64,000 bases of DNA from CAVQZA01 sp963718355 (GCA_963718355.1 CAVQZA010000014.1:31146-95145); one strand, 5' to 3'. Shown: positions 7,968-17,058, counted from the first letter of the stretch. Program-made: numbers and translations. The notes: generated from the sequence alone by a model not told the origin.

Positions 7968-8929
7968 GGGATCACCCGCTTGAACCAGAGCGCCGACATG
8001 CCGCCGCCGCACAGCAGCAGGAGCGCCGCGACTCCGCCGACGACGTCGGTCATCTCGCGGTTGATCGTGTGATGGCCGAGCCGGGAGCCGAGCCGCTTGT
8101 AGACATCCTTGACCTGCTGGTCGTTGACGGCGGTGAAGAACTGACCGCCGGTCGCCTTCGCGAGCTGCTGCAGATCCGCGGGGTTGGCCGGCACCTGGAT
8201 CGTCGCCGTGTAGCCGCCGGTGAGCTTCTGCTGGATCCGGCCGTTCGGGGTGCCGATAGCGGCGGTGTAGACGGGGATGTGCGCCGCCGTCGCCTTCTGC
8301 GCCGCAGCCGCAGCCGTGGTGCGGCCGCCGTCCTGCTTGCCGTCGGAGATCAGGAGCACCGCGGCGGGCGGGACCGTGCCGTCGACCGCGCGCTGTTGTT
8401 GCACGAGCTTCGTCGAGAGCGCGACGGCGTCGCCGAGCGCCGTGCCGCCGCTACCGCGAAGCGACTGGAGCGCGGTGTGGACGAGCGAGCGATCGGTCGT
8501 GGGCGGGAGCGCCACGGTGGCGCGGCTCGCAAACGTGACGACTCCGACCTGGAACTTCTTCGGCACCCTCGCGACGAACGCCTCGGCGGCGGCCTGCGCG
8601 GCGGCGAGGCGCGACGGCTGCACGTCGTTCGCGCGCATCGAGTTCGAGACGTCGAGCGCGAGGATCACTGTCGCCTCCTCGCGCGGCACGCTGACGGACG
8701 CGTGCGGCCGCGCGACTCCGACGACGAGCAGTGAGAACGCGACGAGCAGGATCGCGACGGGTAGGTGACGGCGCGCCCCCGGCGCATGGTCGACGACGTT
8801 CGGGAGCAGGGCGAGGTTCGCGAAGCGAGCCGCATTCCTGGGTCGCCGGCGCTCGCGGACGATGTACCCGACGATGAGCACGGGCACGATGAGCAGGCCG
8901 AGCAGCCAGAGCGGAGAAGCGAAGCTCAC
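7964..8929 (-). CDS. VWA-domain membrane protein, BatA/BatB-like (first copy)
   Basis: A 321-residue protein with N-terminal helices (residues about 6-24 and 55-75), a VWA domain with MIDAS ALDVSNSMRA, a conserved FASRATVALPPTTD block and LLISDGKQDGG, and a C-terminal membrane anchor (VGGVAALLLLCGGG). It is a paralogue of the downstream VWA protein, sharing the order of blocks and the TPNGRI/TPNGTL segment. It overlaps the DUF58 gene by 4 nt and is probably cotranscribed with MoxR. Confidence 0.82.
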   Translation of the reverse strand: MSFASPLWLLGLLIVPVLIVGYIVRERRRPRNAARFANLALLPNVVDHAPGARRHLPVAILLVAFSLLVVGVARPHASVSVPREEATVILALDVSNSMRANDVQPSRLAAAQAAAEAFVARVPKKFQVGVVTFASRATVALPPTTDRSLVHTALQSLRGSGGTALGDAVALSTKLVQQQRAVDGTVPPAAVLLISDGKQDGGRTTAAAAAQKATAAHIPVYTAAIGTPNGRIQQKLTGGYTATIQVPANPADLQQLAKATGGQFFTAVNDQQVKDVYKRLGSRLGHHTINREMTDVVGGVAALLLLCGGGMSALWFKRVIP

Positions 8930-9852
8930 CGGCGCGTCCTCTTGAGGAAGACGGCGAGCGAGCGGAGCCAGTCGCCCGAGGTGGAGAGGACGACGTGGCG
9001 GACGCCGAGCGAGCCGAGCGTTCGCGCGAGCCCGCTGCGCTCCTCGGCCGCTGCCGCGGCGAAACGCGAGCGGAGCTTCGCGTCACGCGTGTCGACGCGA
9101 AGCTGGCGGCCCGTCTCGGGGTCGACGAGCCAGAGCTCGCCCGCGTCCGGCAGCTCCTGCTCGCGCGGGTCGCGGATCTCGACGGCGAGGACATCGTGCC
9201 CGCCCGCGAGCTCGAGCATCGGCCGCCGCCAGTCGAACGGGCCGCGGAAGTCCGAGACGACGACCACGAGCGCGCGCTGACGGGCGGCCGAACCGGCCCG
9301 GCTGAGCGCTTCGCCGAGCGACGTCGCGCCGACGCCGCCGTCCTCGTCCTCCCCGCGCAGCGCGGCAAGCAGGCCGACGAGGCCAACGCGTCCCTGGCGA
9401 GGCGGCACCGTCCGCGGGCTCGCGTCCCCGAACGAGACGATGCCGAGGCGGTTCCCGCGGCGCGTCGCAACGTGACCGATCGCGATCGCAACGCCTTCCG
9501 CGACGTCGGCCTTGCGGCGGTCGGCCGTGCCGAACCGCATCGAGGCCGAGGTGTCGAGGACGAGCCAGGTCGCGAGCACCCGCTCCGCAACGTGCACGCG
9601 GACGTGCGGCTCGCCGGTGCGTGCGGTGACGTTCCAGTCGATCCGTCGGACGTCGTCGCCGTCGGTGTATGGCCGGATCTGCGCGAGCTCGGTGCCGTCG
9701 CCCTGCAGCGACGAGCGGTAGTCGCCGGTGAGCAGGCCCTGCATCTTGCGGCCGATATGGACGTCGAGCGCGCGCAGCAGCGCGGTCGGCATCGCGCCCG
9801 GGCCGGGCTGCTCGGGCGTCGGTGCCCGTGCGAGGGACCGAGCTGCGCTCAT
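8926..9852 (-). CDS. DUF58 domain protein (VWA-like)
   Basis: A 308-residue cytoplasmic DUF58 protein. It has the family signature around residues 45-75 (SSLQGDGTELAQIRPYTDGD and RRIDWNVTART) and a degenerate VWA MIDAS LVLDTSASMRFG, followed by VVVVSDFRGPFDW. DUF58 genes are almost always next to MoxR ATPases, as here. The ATG overlaps the MoxR stop (ATGA). It probably links the ATPase to the membrane VWA proteins, which is inference. Confidence 0.88.
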   Translation of the reverse strand: MSAARSLARAPTPEQPGPGAMPTALLRALDVHIGRKMQGLLTGDYRSSLQGDGTELAQIRPYTDGDDVRRIDWNVTARTGEPHVRVHVAERVLATWLVLDTSASMRFGTADRRKADVAEGVAIAIGHVATRRGNRLGIVSFGDASPRTVPPRQGRVGLVGLLAALRGEDEDGGVGATSLGEALSRAGSAARQRALVVVVSDFRGPFDWRRPMLELAGGHDVLAVEIRDPREQELPDAGELWLVDPETGRQLRVDTRDAKLRSRFAAAAAEERSGLARTLGSLGVRHVVLSTSGDWLRSLAVFLKRTRR

Positions 9853-10850
9853 GCGGCGCTCGTCCGCGCGAGGTCGACCTGGGGAACGGGCACGGCCGCG
9901 AGGACCGCGTCGAGGATGCTGTCGGGGCTCACCTCCTCGGCGAGCGCCTGGTAGGTGAGGACGAGGCGGTGACGCATCGCGTCCTTCGCGAGCAGCTGGA
10001 GATCCTCCGCGAGGACGTAGTCGCGACCGCGGATGAGCGCGAGAGCGCGCGACGCCATGACGAGGCTGATCGGTCCGCGAGGGCTCGCCCCGTAGGAGAT
10101 GTACTCGGCCACCTCGGGCACGCCGTGCGCGGCGGGCTCGCGCGTCGCGGACGCGAGCGTGACCGCGTAGCTGACGAGCGACGGATCGACGTAGATCCCG
10201 AACACCGCGGCCTGCAGCGCCTCGAGCTCGGCGAGCGTGAGCGCCTCGCGCAGCTCCGGCGCCGAGACGAGCTGGCGCTGGACGATCGTCAGCTCCTCGT
10301 CGTGCTCCGGGTAGCCGATCAGCACCTTGAGCATGAAGCGGTCGATCTGCGCCTCGGGCAGCGGGTAGGTGCCCTCGGACTCGATCGGGTTCTGCGTCGC
10401 CATCACGAGGAACGGCGCCGGCACCGGGAAGGTCGTGTGGCCGATCGTCACCTGGCGCTCCTGCATCACCTCGAGCAGAGCAGACTGCACCTTGGCCGGC
10501 GCGCGGTTGATCTCGTCGGCCAGCAGGAAGTTGCAGAAGACCGGCCCGAGTTCGGTGTCGAACGAGCCTTCGCCCGGCCGGTAGATGCGTGTCCCGACGA
10601 GGTCAGACGGGACGAGATCGGGCGTGAACTGGATCCGCGCGAACGAGCCGCCGAGCACGCCGGCGGTGGTCTTGATCGTCAGCGTCTTCGCGAGCCCCGG
10701 CACGCCCTCGATCAGCAGGTGCCCTTGCGAGAGCAGACACACGAGCACGCGCTCGAGCATTGCGTCCTGGCCTGCGATCACGCGCCTGATCTCGAACAGG
10801 GCCTGCTCGAGCCGTTCCTTCGCCTCCTCGGGCTGAATAGTCACGTTCAC
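9849..10850 (-). CDS. MoxR family AAA+ ATPase
   Basis: A 333-residue AAA+ ATPase with Walker A GVPGLAKT, Walker B LLADEINRAP, sensor 1 ATQNPIESEG, and the lid domain with ASPRGPISLVMASRA. MoxR ATPases act as chaperones that assemble or insert cofactors in protein complexes together with VWA partners. The GTG at 10850 was chosen because GGAGAGGAG lies 5 nt upstream. It is the first gene of a five-gene operon whose members all overlap by 4 nt. Confidence 0.92.
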   Translation of the reverse strand: MNVTIQPEEAKERLEQALFEIRRVIAGQDAMLERVLVCLLSQGHLLIEGVPGLAKTLTIKTTAGVLGGSFARIQFTPDLVPSDLVGTRIYRPGEGSFDTELGPVFCNFLLADEINRAPAKVQSALLEVMQERQVTIGHTTFPVPAPFLVMATQNPIESEGTYPLPEAQIDRFMLKVLIGYPEHDEELTIVQRQLVSAPELREALTLAELEALQAAVFGIYVDPSLVSYAVTLASATREPAAHGVPEVAEYISYGASPRGPISLVMASRALALIRGRDYVLAEDLQLLAKDAMRHRLVLTYQALAEEVSPDSILDAVLAAVPVPQVDLARTSAA

Positions 10851-10922
10851 GCTGCTCCTCTCCACGGGTGGACACATAGAGAAGCAGGTCCACCTAAAAA
10901 TCGGCTGAGAAGCGCGGTCCGG

Positions 10923-12029
10923 CTAGCCCATTTCGATGTCGACCGGCAAGCCCATGCGTCCCATCGTGCGCAAGTGCCTGAAGTGCGACCGCAGGGCGAA
11001 CCAGAGCGACGGCTGAGTCGTGTAGCGCACACCGTGCTTCTCGGAGTTGCGCTTCACGATCTCGGCGATCCGCGCGTAGTGCGTATGCGGAACGCGCGGG
11101 AAGAGGTGATGCTCGATCTGGTAATTCAGGCCCCCGAGCACCCAGGTGAGCACCGGGTTGCTAGGGCAGAAGTCGACTGTCGTCTCGACCTCGTGGACGG
11201 CCCAGACGCGCTTCGGCCCGGAGAGCTCATCCACGGAGGCGAAGTCCGCCTCCTCGACGCAGTGCGCGAGCTGGAATGTGGTCGCTGTGATCAGGCCCAT
11301 CGCCATCGTGAAGGCGATGTACGCGACGATCACCGCCCACCACGGGTAGACGAGCATCGGGATCACGAGCGCCCAGGTGATGAAGAAGGCCTTGCCGGCG
11401 ACGAGCCCGAGGAGATCCCACCGCTTGGGCAAGCGCAACGGGCTGCGGCCGATGCTGCCGCGGAAGAACGCCGCCGCATCGCCGGCCGTCTGCCAGCGCA
11501 GCACCATCAGCGTGTACAGCGGCCAGATGTAGTAGTGCTGGAGCCGATACCAGGGCCGCGCCTTCTGCTGGGGCATGAACCGGGCGAACGGAACCTGGCT
11601 GATGTCGTCGTCATAATCGTCGACGTTCGTATAGGTGTGGTGGGCGACGTTGTGCTTCACGCGCCACGCGTAGCTCGAGAAGCCGAGCAGCGCGTCGGCG
11701 GTCCAGCCCATCATGTGGTTGTAGCGCCGCTTCGTGAAGTACGCCCCGTGGTTCGCGTCGTGCTGGACGCAGAACGCGGTGAGCGTCGTGCCGGCGGCGA
11801 GGCCCACGACGCAGAGCAGGGCGAGCCAGAGGCTCGGCGAGAAGAAGATCAGAGTCGTCCACGAGACGATCGTCAGCCCGAACGCGACGATCGTCTTCGC
11901 GTAGAGCTGGAGGTAGCCGCGCACGCGCGTCCACCGAGACTGGAGGTAGAGCTCGACGTCGCGGCGGGTCTCGCGGATGAACTCGCCGCCGTTGTCGAAC
12001 GACACCTTCTGCGGGACACGAATCTCCAT
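10923..12029 (-). CDS. Membrane fatty-acid desaturase (acyl-lipid/acyl-CoA type)
   Basis: A 368-residue integral membrane di-iron desaturase that introduces a double bond in acyl chains. The three histidine boxes are visible: HDANHG, HNVAHHTYTN and QIEHHLFP, with hydrophobic pairs of helices between them (near residues 35-80 and 190-245). The QIEHH third box is typical of the linoleoyl-CoA/front-end-like and DesA3 group. There is no cytochrome b5 domain. ATG 12029 was chosen because of the upstream GAAGGA. It may adjust membrane fluidity, and no specific partner gene is adjacent. Confidence 0.9.
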   Translation of the reverse strand: MEIRVPQKVSFDNGGEFIRETRRDVELYLQSRWTRVRGYLQLYAKTIVAFGLTIVSWTTLIFFSPSLWLALLCVVGLAAGTTLTAFCVQHDANHGAYFTKRRYNHMMGWTADALLGFSSYAWRVKHNVAHHTYTNVDDYDDDISQVPFARFMPQQKARPWYRLQHYYIWPLYTLMVLRWQTAGDAAAFFRGSIGRSPLRLPKRWDLLGLVAGKAFFITWALVIPMLVYPWWAVIVAYIAFTMAMGLITATTFQLAHCVEEADFASVDELSGPKRVWAVHEVETTVDFCPSNPVLTWVLGGLNYQIEHHLFPRVPHTHYARIAEIVKRNSEKHGVRYTTQPSLWFALRSHFRHLRTMGRMGLPVDIEMG

Positions 12030-12653
12030 ACCTGGATCCTTCCTACAGCAGGGCGCTCGAACGTCTTCGCTGATGGTACCCGCGACCAGTCGCAGATGCC
12101 GGACGGATATCGTTCTTGCCCTGCCCCATGCTCCAATGTACTTCTCCATCCCAGGTGTCCAAGCGAGGGCGCTGACGACCTGAGAGGCTCCCGGCAATGG
12201 CAGACCTCGCCGTCCGCGCATAGCGTCCGCGTCCGGAGCGATGTGGAGATCAGCCTCGTCGCAGCGATCGGTCGGCCCTCGGTCGGTGCCGCCTGCTTCG
12301 TTCCAGCCGGGCGTCTAGCTCAACTGAAAGACGCTCGACGGTCACCTGGGAGCAGCCAACGCCGTCGTCCGTCCGGGGTCCGGAGCGAGGACCTGCCCTT
12401 GCTGATGGTGGCCACCGACCACCGTGCTGCGGAGCTGTTCGTCGAAGCCGTTCGGCGCACACAGCGATGCACCCGAGTCCGAATCCCGTACCTTCGTCGC
12501 ATGGTCGCGCCGAGGCTTGCCGCAGAATGGCAACCTTCGGCTAGTCCCTAAGCTGGACCAGTTGGACGACAAACAGCCGCCTGTCATCGCGCCACGAACC
12601 GGCCCTCGGGTACTGATCCCCCGATTGTCCGTTGCGTCGGTGATACTGACGGT
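12030..12653. other. Intergenic region without a convincing gene
   Basis: Upstream region of two divergent genes. Short reading frames exist on both strands, but none combines third-position GC bias, a start signal and recognisable protein text. A small inverted repeat GCGTC/GACGC occurs near 12312-12336. A plus-strand GATACT lies 6 nt before the GTG at 12654 and may be its -10 element. Confidence 0.4.
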
Positions 12654-13427
12654 GTGCGTATATCTCTCATCGGTTTGCTTGTGGCCGTATTGCTCGGAGG
12701 GTCAGCGCTTCTCTGGCACCGGGCGATGACCGTAGGACAGCGGACCGCTGAGGCGCGGGCCGCCGCCGGTCCCGCCGAGACCACGGTCGTGCGCGTGACA
12801 CCCGGAGCATTGATTCGCAAGCGCAGGCGCCTGATCGTCGTCGCACGAAGCCCCTCAGCCGGAGGCGCCCAACTCGTGGGCGCGCCGCCGACATCGCCCT
12901 CGGCGGTTCAGAACGGCGCCCAAGGCTCTACTCCTTCGCCCGGAACGCCCATTTCGGCTCACAAGCCGAGGCCGGGCCTGAGCCCCCCGGCGGGGCCGGC
13001 ACCAACTCCGGCGCCCGCCCCGCCACAGACCACCCCGACGAATCCCGAGCCCACCAACCCCACGCCGCCGCCGAGCCCAGGCCCCACCACCCCCACGACT
13101 CCGCCGGTCGTCCCTGCATCGACCGAGAACGGCGCGGATCAGCCTGCGCAGCTACCCAACAGCGGCCCGCCGGCTACGACACCGGGCGGCACACAGAACG
13201 GGGATGACCAGGGCCAGGGACATGGGCAAGGATCCGGCGGCGGAGGTCACGGGGGTTCAGGGGACGGGTCGGGTAACGACGGTTCGGGTCACGGGTCCGG
13301 CGGTGGTGATGGCCAGGATGGTTCCAGTCATGGGTCCGGCGGTGGTGACGGCCAGGATGGTTCCAGTCATGGGTCCGGCGGTGGCGGTCACGATGGTTCC
13401 GGTAGTGGTGGCTGCAGCCACCACTGA
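12654..13427 (+). CDS. Membrane-anchored Pro-rich and Gly/Asp/His-repeat protein
   Basis: A 257-residue low-complexity protein. An N-terminal hydrophobic segment (residues 3-21) acts as signal anchor or signal peptide. It is followed by a basic patch (ALIRKRRRL), a proline/threonine-rich stretch (residues about 85-150) that would span cell wall, and a C-terminal Gly/Ser/Asp/His region with three 13-residue repeats of the form GSSHGSGGGDGQD, ending CSHH. The His/Asp repeats could bind metal, which is speculative. LPNSG at about residue 170 is not followed by a hydrophobic tail, so it is not a sorting signal. GTG is the start. A terminator-like hairpin follows. Confidence 0.6.
   Translation: MRISLIGLLVAVLLGGSALLWHRAMTVGQRTAEARAAAGPAETTVVRVTPGALIRKRRRLIVVARSPSAGGAQLVGAPPTSPSAVQNGAQGSTPSPGTPISAHKPRPGLSPPAGPAPTPAPAPPQTTPTNPEPTNPTPPPSPGPTTPTTPPVVPASTENGADQPAQLPNSGPPATTPGGTQNGDDQGQGHGQGSGGGGHGGSGDGSGNDGSGHGSGGGDGQDGSSHGSGGGDGQDGSSHGSGGGGHDGSGSGGCSHH
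13281..13397 (+). repeat. Three tandem 39-bp in-frame repeats
   Basis: Units at 13281-13319, 13320-13358 and 13359-13397 each encode a 13-residue Gly-Ser-His-Gly-Asp-Gln block. The first two differ at only a few bases, and the third diverges in its last quarter. Repeat number could vary between strains. Confidence 0.8.
13404..13425. repeat. Perfect 22-bp palindrome at the 3' end of the repeat protein gene
   Basis: AGTGGTGGCTGCAGCCACCACT is its own reverse complement. It encodes the final Ser-Gly-Gly-Cys-Ser-His-His, and its last base is the first base of the TGA stop codon. It could form a hairpin that affects termination of translation or mRNA stability. Confidence 0.6.
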
Positions 13428-13481
13428 GGTGGGCATGACGCGCGTTGTCCGCACCGAGTAGCCCGTCTTTCGTCCAGGTGT

Positions 13482-13527
13482 CCTTGATCTCATCCCCCGT
13501 TCCAGGGGAGGGCTAGTCAAGGTTTTT
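13482..13527 (+). terminator. Rho-independent terminator candidate
   Basis: Outer stem CCTTGA/TCAAGG encloses an inner stem CCCC-gttcca-GGGG and is followed directly by TTTTT. It lies between the repeat-protein gene and the diguanylate cyclase gene and would stop transcription of the former. Confidence 0.55.
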
Positions 13528-13552
13528 CCGTAGGGGGTCGAAGCGGTTCGGC

Positions 13553-15274
13553 TTGGAGATAAACTCAAGCGATCGCGTGCGCAGCGTGGCGTCAGGTCCT
13601 ACCGAGTCCCCCTCATCCGCTGCCTCGAAGGCGTCACGTCGGCGGTTTGGGGCCATCGGTGAGCCTTCGCGGGTCGTCGTCGTAGTGGTCGTCGCGCTTC
13701 TTGCTCTCGTGCCGTTGGGGCTCGCGACATGGACATACGGGAATGCGTTTCGCCAGGACGAGGCCGCCAGACAAGACACCCAGATCGCCCTCGCGCTCAG
13801 TCTGGTGGCGCAACGGCTCAACCAGGTAGAACGCGAGGCCCTCAGCTCAGCCCAGCGGCTCGCCCGTTCGAGGGTGGTCACCGCGGCGCTCGTCGCTCAC
13901 GATCGGAAAGCGTTGCAGCGGCTCGCGCGACGCGACGGACGGATCTCGCTGTCGGTCCTCGAGCCCGGGCAGGCCGGACAGAAGGGCTCGCCCCAGAGCC
14001 TCCTGCAGCGCGTGAAGCTCGTCGGGCCACGCGGGCAGATCGGTCAGGTCGTAGCGCGCGTGCCGCTGACATCCGCGCTTTTGGCAGACATCGCGCGCGG
14101 AACCGGTGTGACTCTGGCGCCTCTACGTGCGGGTCACGTCGTCGGCGGACCGTTCGCCGGGCTGAGGGCCGTCGGTACCCTCGGGCGTAGCACCGAACTA
14201 CGGTTCCGGAGCCAGGCATATCGCGCACGGAGCCTGGCGGCGCAGGGTCCGCTCGGAGTCCTGGCGCTCGACCGGCGCAACGCGACCGCAGGCGCTGCCG
14301 CCCGCAGGCGGCAGGAGCTGACATTCATCGCCGGAACGGTGACGGTGATCCTGTTGGCCCTGTTGGCACTTTTCGTCGGCCTCGGACGACAGCGTGCGCG
14401 GCCCCGGGAGCGGCGTTCTCTCGTTCTGGTGGGCGAGGCGTTCGCCGCAGCCCACGACGAGCGGGCGCTGCTGCCGGTCATCCTCGATACGTCTGTGACC
14501 GCCACCGGCGCCAGGGGTGGGTTACTGATCTGGAACGGCGAAGAGGTGGCCCGGCGCGGGTCAATCCGACGGCCGTCTCACGCGGTTGTCTTCGCACTCG
14601 ACGACGTGCCCGGCAACTCGAGGCTGGTGCTCTTCCCGCCTCGGGGCGGCTTTGGCCCCGACGACTGGGAGGCGGCTCGCTCACTCGTCGCACAGGGCCG
14701 GATCGCGCTCGAAAAGGCCCGGCTCCACACCATCGTGCAGCAGCAAGCGGTCACCGACGATCTCACCGCGCTCCCGAACAGAAGGCGGTTCCTCGAAGAG
14801 TTGCGCAGAGAGCTGGCCCAGGCGACGAGGTCATCCGTCAAGTTGGCGCTCGTCCTCTTCGACATCGACGACTTCAAGCGCGTCAACGACCGCTGTGGCC
14901 ATGCCGCCGGAGACGCCGTCTTGCGGTCGCTCGCGCAGGTCGTCAGCGATCGCCTTCGCGTCTCGGATGCCGCTGCGCGCCTCGGCGGCGAGGAGTTTGC
15001 GCTCTTGCTCCCGGCGACGGAAGAAGCAGGGGCAGTGTCTCTCGCCGAGAGCCTCCGGCTCGCGATCTCGAGCGAAGTGGGCGTCGCCGGCGTCACCTGG
15101 CCGATCACCGCGAGCTTCGGAGTCGCCGTGCACAGCCCTCGGGAGGTCGAGTCGGAGTTCATGCGCCGCGCAGACGAGGCCCTCTATCGCGCGAAAGCCG
15201 CCGGCAAGAACAGGGTCGTCGCCGCCGAGATGCCAAGCCCTACGCCCGCACGAGCCGTTCCGGAGCCTGAGTAG
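13553..15274 (+). CDS. Membrane diguanylate cyclase (GGDEF)
   Basis: A 573-residue protein that should make cyclic di-GMP. A transmembrane helix at about residues 41-62 and a second at about 260-280 bracket a periplasmic sensor region with an alpha-helical start (QVEREALSSAQRLARS). A GAF-like stretch follows (about 290-395), then a GGDEF domain: DDLTALPNRRRFLEEL, DIDDFKRVND, the active-site GGEEF near residue 478, and RADEALYRAK. The product-inhibition site RVSD lies exactly five residues before GGEEF, so feedback control is expected. There is no EAL domain. TTG at 13553 is a weak start; GTG 13577 is an alternative. It may set c-di-GMP for the adjoining surface locus. Confidence 0.88.
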   Translation: MEINSSDRVRSVASGPTESPSSAASKASRRRFGAIGEPSRVVVVVVVALLALVPLGLATWTYGNAFRQDEAARQDTQIALALSLVAQRLNQVEREALSSAQRLARSRVVTAALVAHDRKALQRLARRDGRISLSVLEPGQAGQKGSPQSLLQRVKLVGPRGQIGQVVARVPLTSALLADIARGTGVTLAPLRAGHVVGGPFAGLRAVGTLGRSTELRFRSQAYRARSLAAQGPLGVLALDRRNATAGAAARRRQELTFIAGTVTVILLALLALFVGLGRQRARPRERRSLVLVGEAFAAAHDERALLPVILDTSVTATGARGGLLIWNGEEVARRGSIRRPSHAVVFALDDVPGNSRLVLFPPRGGFGPDDWEAARSLVAQGRIALEKARLHTIVQQQAVTDDLTALPNRRRFLEELRRELAQATRSSVKLALVLFDIDDFKRVNDRCGHAAGDAVLRSLAQVVSDRLRVSDAAARLGGEEFALLLPATEEAGAVSLAESLRLAISSEVGVAGVTWPITASFGVAVHSPREVESEFMRRADEALYRAKAAGKNRVVAAEMPSPTPARAVPEPE

Positions 15275-15302
15275 ATCGCTGCGTCGATCTCGCCGGCGAC
15301 GC

Positions 15303-15488
15303 TCAGCGTGCCGTGGCGAGGGGCGCGGCCTGGTGCTCAGACACTGGCCTTTGCGCGCTGACGTAGGGCGCAAGGGGCCTGCCTACGAGGAACAGTCTCG
15401 GCTGGGCCGGTTCACAATCCAAACAGGAGCCTGCCCCGAAGACCTTGGTAGTGCAGCCGTCGGAAGCGCACGTCTTTAGCATCGTCAT
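15303..15488 (-). CDS. Small Cys-containing hypothetical protein
   Basis: A 61-residue frame that starts MTMLKTCASDGCTTKVFGAG and contains four cysteines (C-x4-C, then C-x2-C) in its first third, like a small zinc-ribbon or treble-clef protein. The remainder is unstructured. No family is recognised and there is no good ribosome binding site. It may be real because of the cysteine spacing, but the reading frame is short. Confidence 0.35.
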   Translation of the reverse strand: MTMLKTCASDGCTTKVFGAGSCLDCEPAQPRLFLVGRPLAPYVSAQRPVSEHQAAPLATAR

Positions 15489-15961
15489 GGGTTCGTTGTA
15501 GGCGCTGGGACGAGCGTGGTCGACTGGCGACAGCCCAGGCAGCCCTGAACAAGGGTCAAGGGTCAAGGGCGGTGACGACTGCACCTAGGCCGCAGACTAG
15601 GTCATGCCCATCCGATGACGAGCGATGTCCGGGTGCCCGTCTTCCACTATGTGCGGGTGGCTAGCTTTGCCGAACCTGAGCGACCTACCGACCCTCGACG
15701 CGTTCGGTCGGGCTTCGACGTGTCGTCGTTCCCGGATTCCCTCGTCGCCGCGCTCCGACGTCGTGCGGCTTCTTTGCGGCGATCCGGAACGGGCACGGAT
15801 CCGGGAATCGACGCTCCGACTCAGGCTGCGCCGGCAGTCCGAGATCAGGACGGGTGAGCTCGACGCCATCAGCGGCTCGCTCCCTCGTCGCTGCCTAGCA
15901 GGACGGTTCGCGGGCACGCAACCTTTCGAAAGGCAGGCCTCCTCTGCGAGAGTTGCGGCAG
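15489..15961. other. Region with no certain gene
   Basis: Contains a plus-strand frame at 15615-15857 (80 codons, ATG start) whose first residues VRVPVFHYVRV faintly resemble the beginning of polysaccharide deacetylase domains and whose codon bias is moderate. It could be a decayed remnant. I do not call it a gene. Confidence 0.3.
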
Positions 15962-16189
15962 ATGAGTCGGGCGGGGATCGATACGCATCTGGTTGCAGTG
16001 CAGGTCGGCGACACGTCGCTCGTCCTCTCGCTGGTCATCGTCGGCGTGCTCCTGCTGGCGGCCGCAACCGGCGAGCGAACAGGCAGGTGGCGGACAGGCC
16101 TCGATGCGTCCATCTTCCTGGTGCTGACCGTGGGTGGGATCGCCTCCGTCGTCTTCGCGATCGTGCTGTTCGTATTGCGGCTTGCGTAG
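15962..16189 (+). CDS. Small two-helix membrane protein
   Basis: A 75-residue protein with two predicted transmembrane helices (about residues 19-38 and 52-73) separated by a short basic loop GERTGRWRTG. Nearly all codons end in G or C, which supports real coding. No family is recognised. ATG 15962 was chosen; an in-frame TTG 9 nt earlier is the alternative. It lies just before a response regulator gene and could be a small membrane regulator, which is speculative. Confidence 0.55.
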   Translation: MSRAGIDTHLVAVQVGDTSLVLSLVIVGVLLLAAATGERTGRWRTGLDASIFLVLTVGGIASVVFAIVLFVLRLA

Positions 16190-16305
16190 TCCGATCCTTA
16201 GCAGCGAATACCTCGATCGAGGGCCTCGACCAGGGCCTGACGGCCGATTAGACTCCTGTGCGGGAGAGCGGCGCGTTCGGGAGAGCGGCAAGGAGAAATT
16301 CTGCG

Positions 16306-17058
16306 GTGAAGCACCTAGTCCCGAAACATTCGGACGACATACGTCTTGCTGTTGCGGACCCTCATCCGCTGCTGCTGGCCGGGATCAAGGCCATCCTGGG
16401 CGGAGCCGACGGAATCGAGATCGTCGGCGAGACACACTCGGCGTCCGACGTTCTCGGGCTCGTGGGCCTCACCTCCCCCGACGTCGTGCTCCTCGACATC
16501 GGGTTCGGCGCGCTCGACGACTACTCGTGCCTCCGGGAACTGCGGGCCGAATTCCCGGAGACGAGAGTGGTAGTGCTCTCCTCGAACGCACAGGCGGCGG
16601 AGCTCCGGAAGGTGTTCAAGCGAGGTGTCTCAGCCTTCATCCTCAAGACGATCGATACGGCGGATCTGGCCGATGCGATCAGGCGGGCGGCGACGGCGAC
16701 GGTCTTTGCGCCGTTCGGTCCGCTACCGACCCCGGCATCCGCGATCGGGCAGGCCGGACTCACGCGGCGGGAGACGGAGGTGCTTCGCGCCCTCTGCGAC
16801 GGCGCCAGCAACCAGGAGATCGCACTAGATCTGACGATCAGCGACCGCACTGTCAAGTATCACCTGTCGAGCGTCTATCGCAAGCTCGGCGTGAGGGGGC
16901 GCGCGGCCGCGGTGCGTTGGATGTACGAACGCGGCATCCATGAGTTTCCCCAGACTCAGATCGAAGTGCCGGGGCCGAAGGAAAATCCTGACCTCCATGT
17001 GGCTCGGAGGCCCGAGGAAGATCCTGACCCCGGCCGGAGTATTTCGGCAGTTTCGTAG
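16306..17058 (+). CDS. NarL/FixJ-type response regulator (divergent member)
   Basis: A 250-residue response regulator. The receiver domain (about residues 10-125) has the phospho-acceptor Asp in VVLLDIGFG and the conserved Lys in FILKTID. The usual acidic pair is changed to ADPHP, so one Asp is missing. The LuxR-type helix-turn-helix follows: LTRRETEVLRALCDG, NQEIALDLTISDRTVKYHLSSVYRKL. A 40-residue hydrophilic tail is extra. GTG 16306 was chosen because AAGGAG lies 10 nt upstream. TAGACT at 16249-16254 may be its -10. It is distinct from the two duplicated regulators at 19 and 23 kb. Confidence 0.88.
   Translation: MKHLVPKHSDDIRLAVADPHPLLLAGIKAILGGADGIEIVGETHSASDVLGLVGLTSPDVVLLDIGFGALDDYSCLRELRAEFPETRVVVLSSNAQAAELRKVFKRGVSAFILKTIDTADLADAIRRAATATVFAPFGPLPTPASAIGQAGLTRRETEVLRALCDGASNQEIALDLTISDRTVKYHLSSVYRKLGVRGRAAAVRWMYERGIHEFPQTQIEVPGPKENPDLHVARRPEEDPDPGRSISAVS

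Noticed and set aside
12460..12520. tRNA-like T-arm fragment
   Set aside because: GTCCGAATCCC looks like a T-loop but the flanking bases do not pair and no acceptor or anticodon arm can be drawn.
13150..13175. LPNSG in the Pro-rich protein as a sortase site
   Set aside because: No hydrophobic helix or basic tail follows it; the glycine-rich repeat region comes next.
15615..15857. Possible polysaccharide deacetylase fragment
   Set aside because: Only about ten residues resemble that family and no catalytic motif is present; kept as an intergenic note only.
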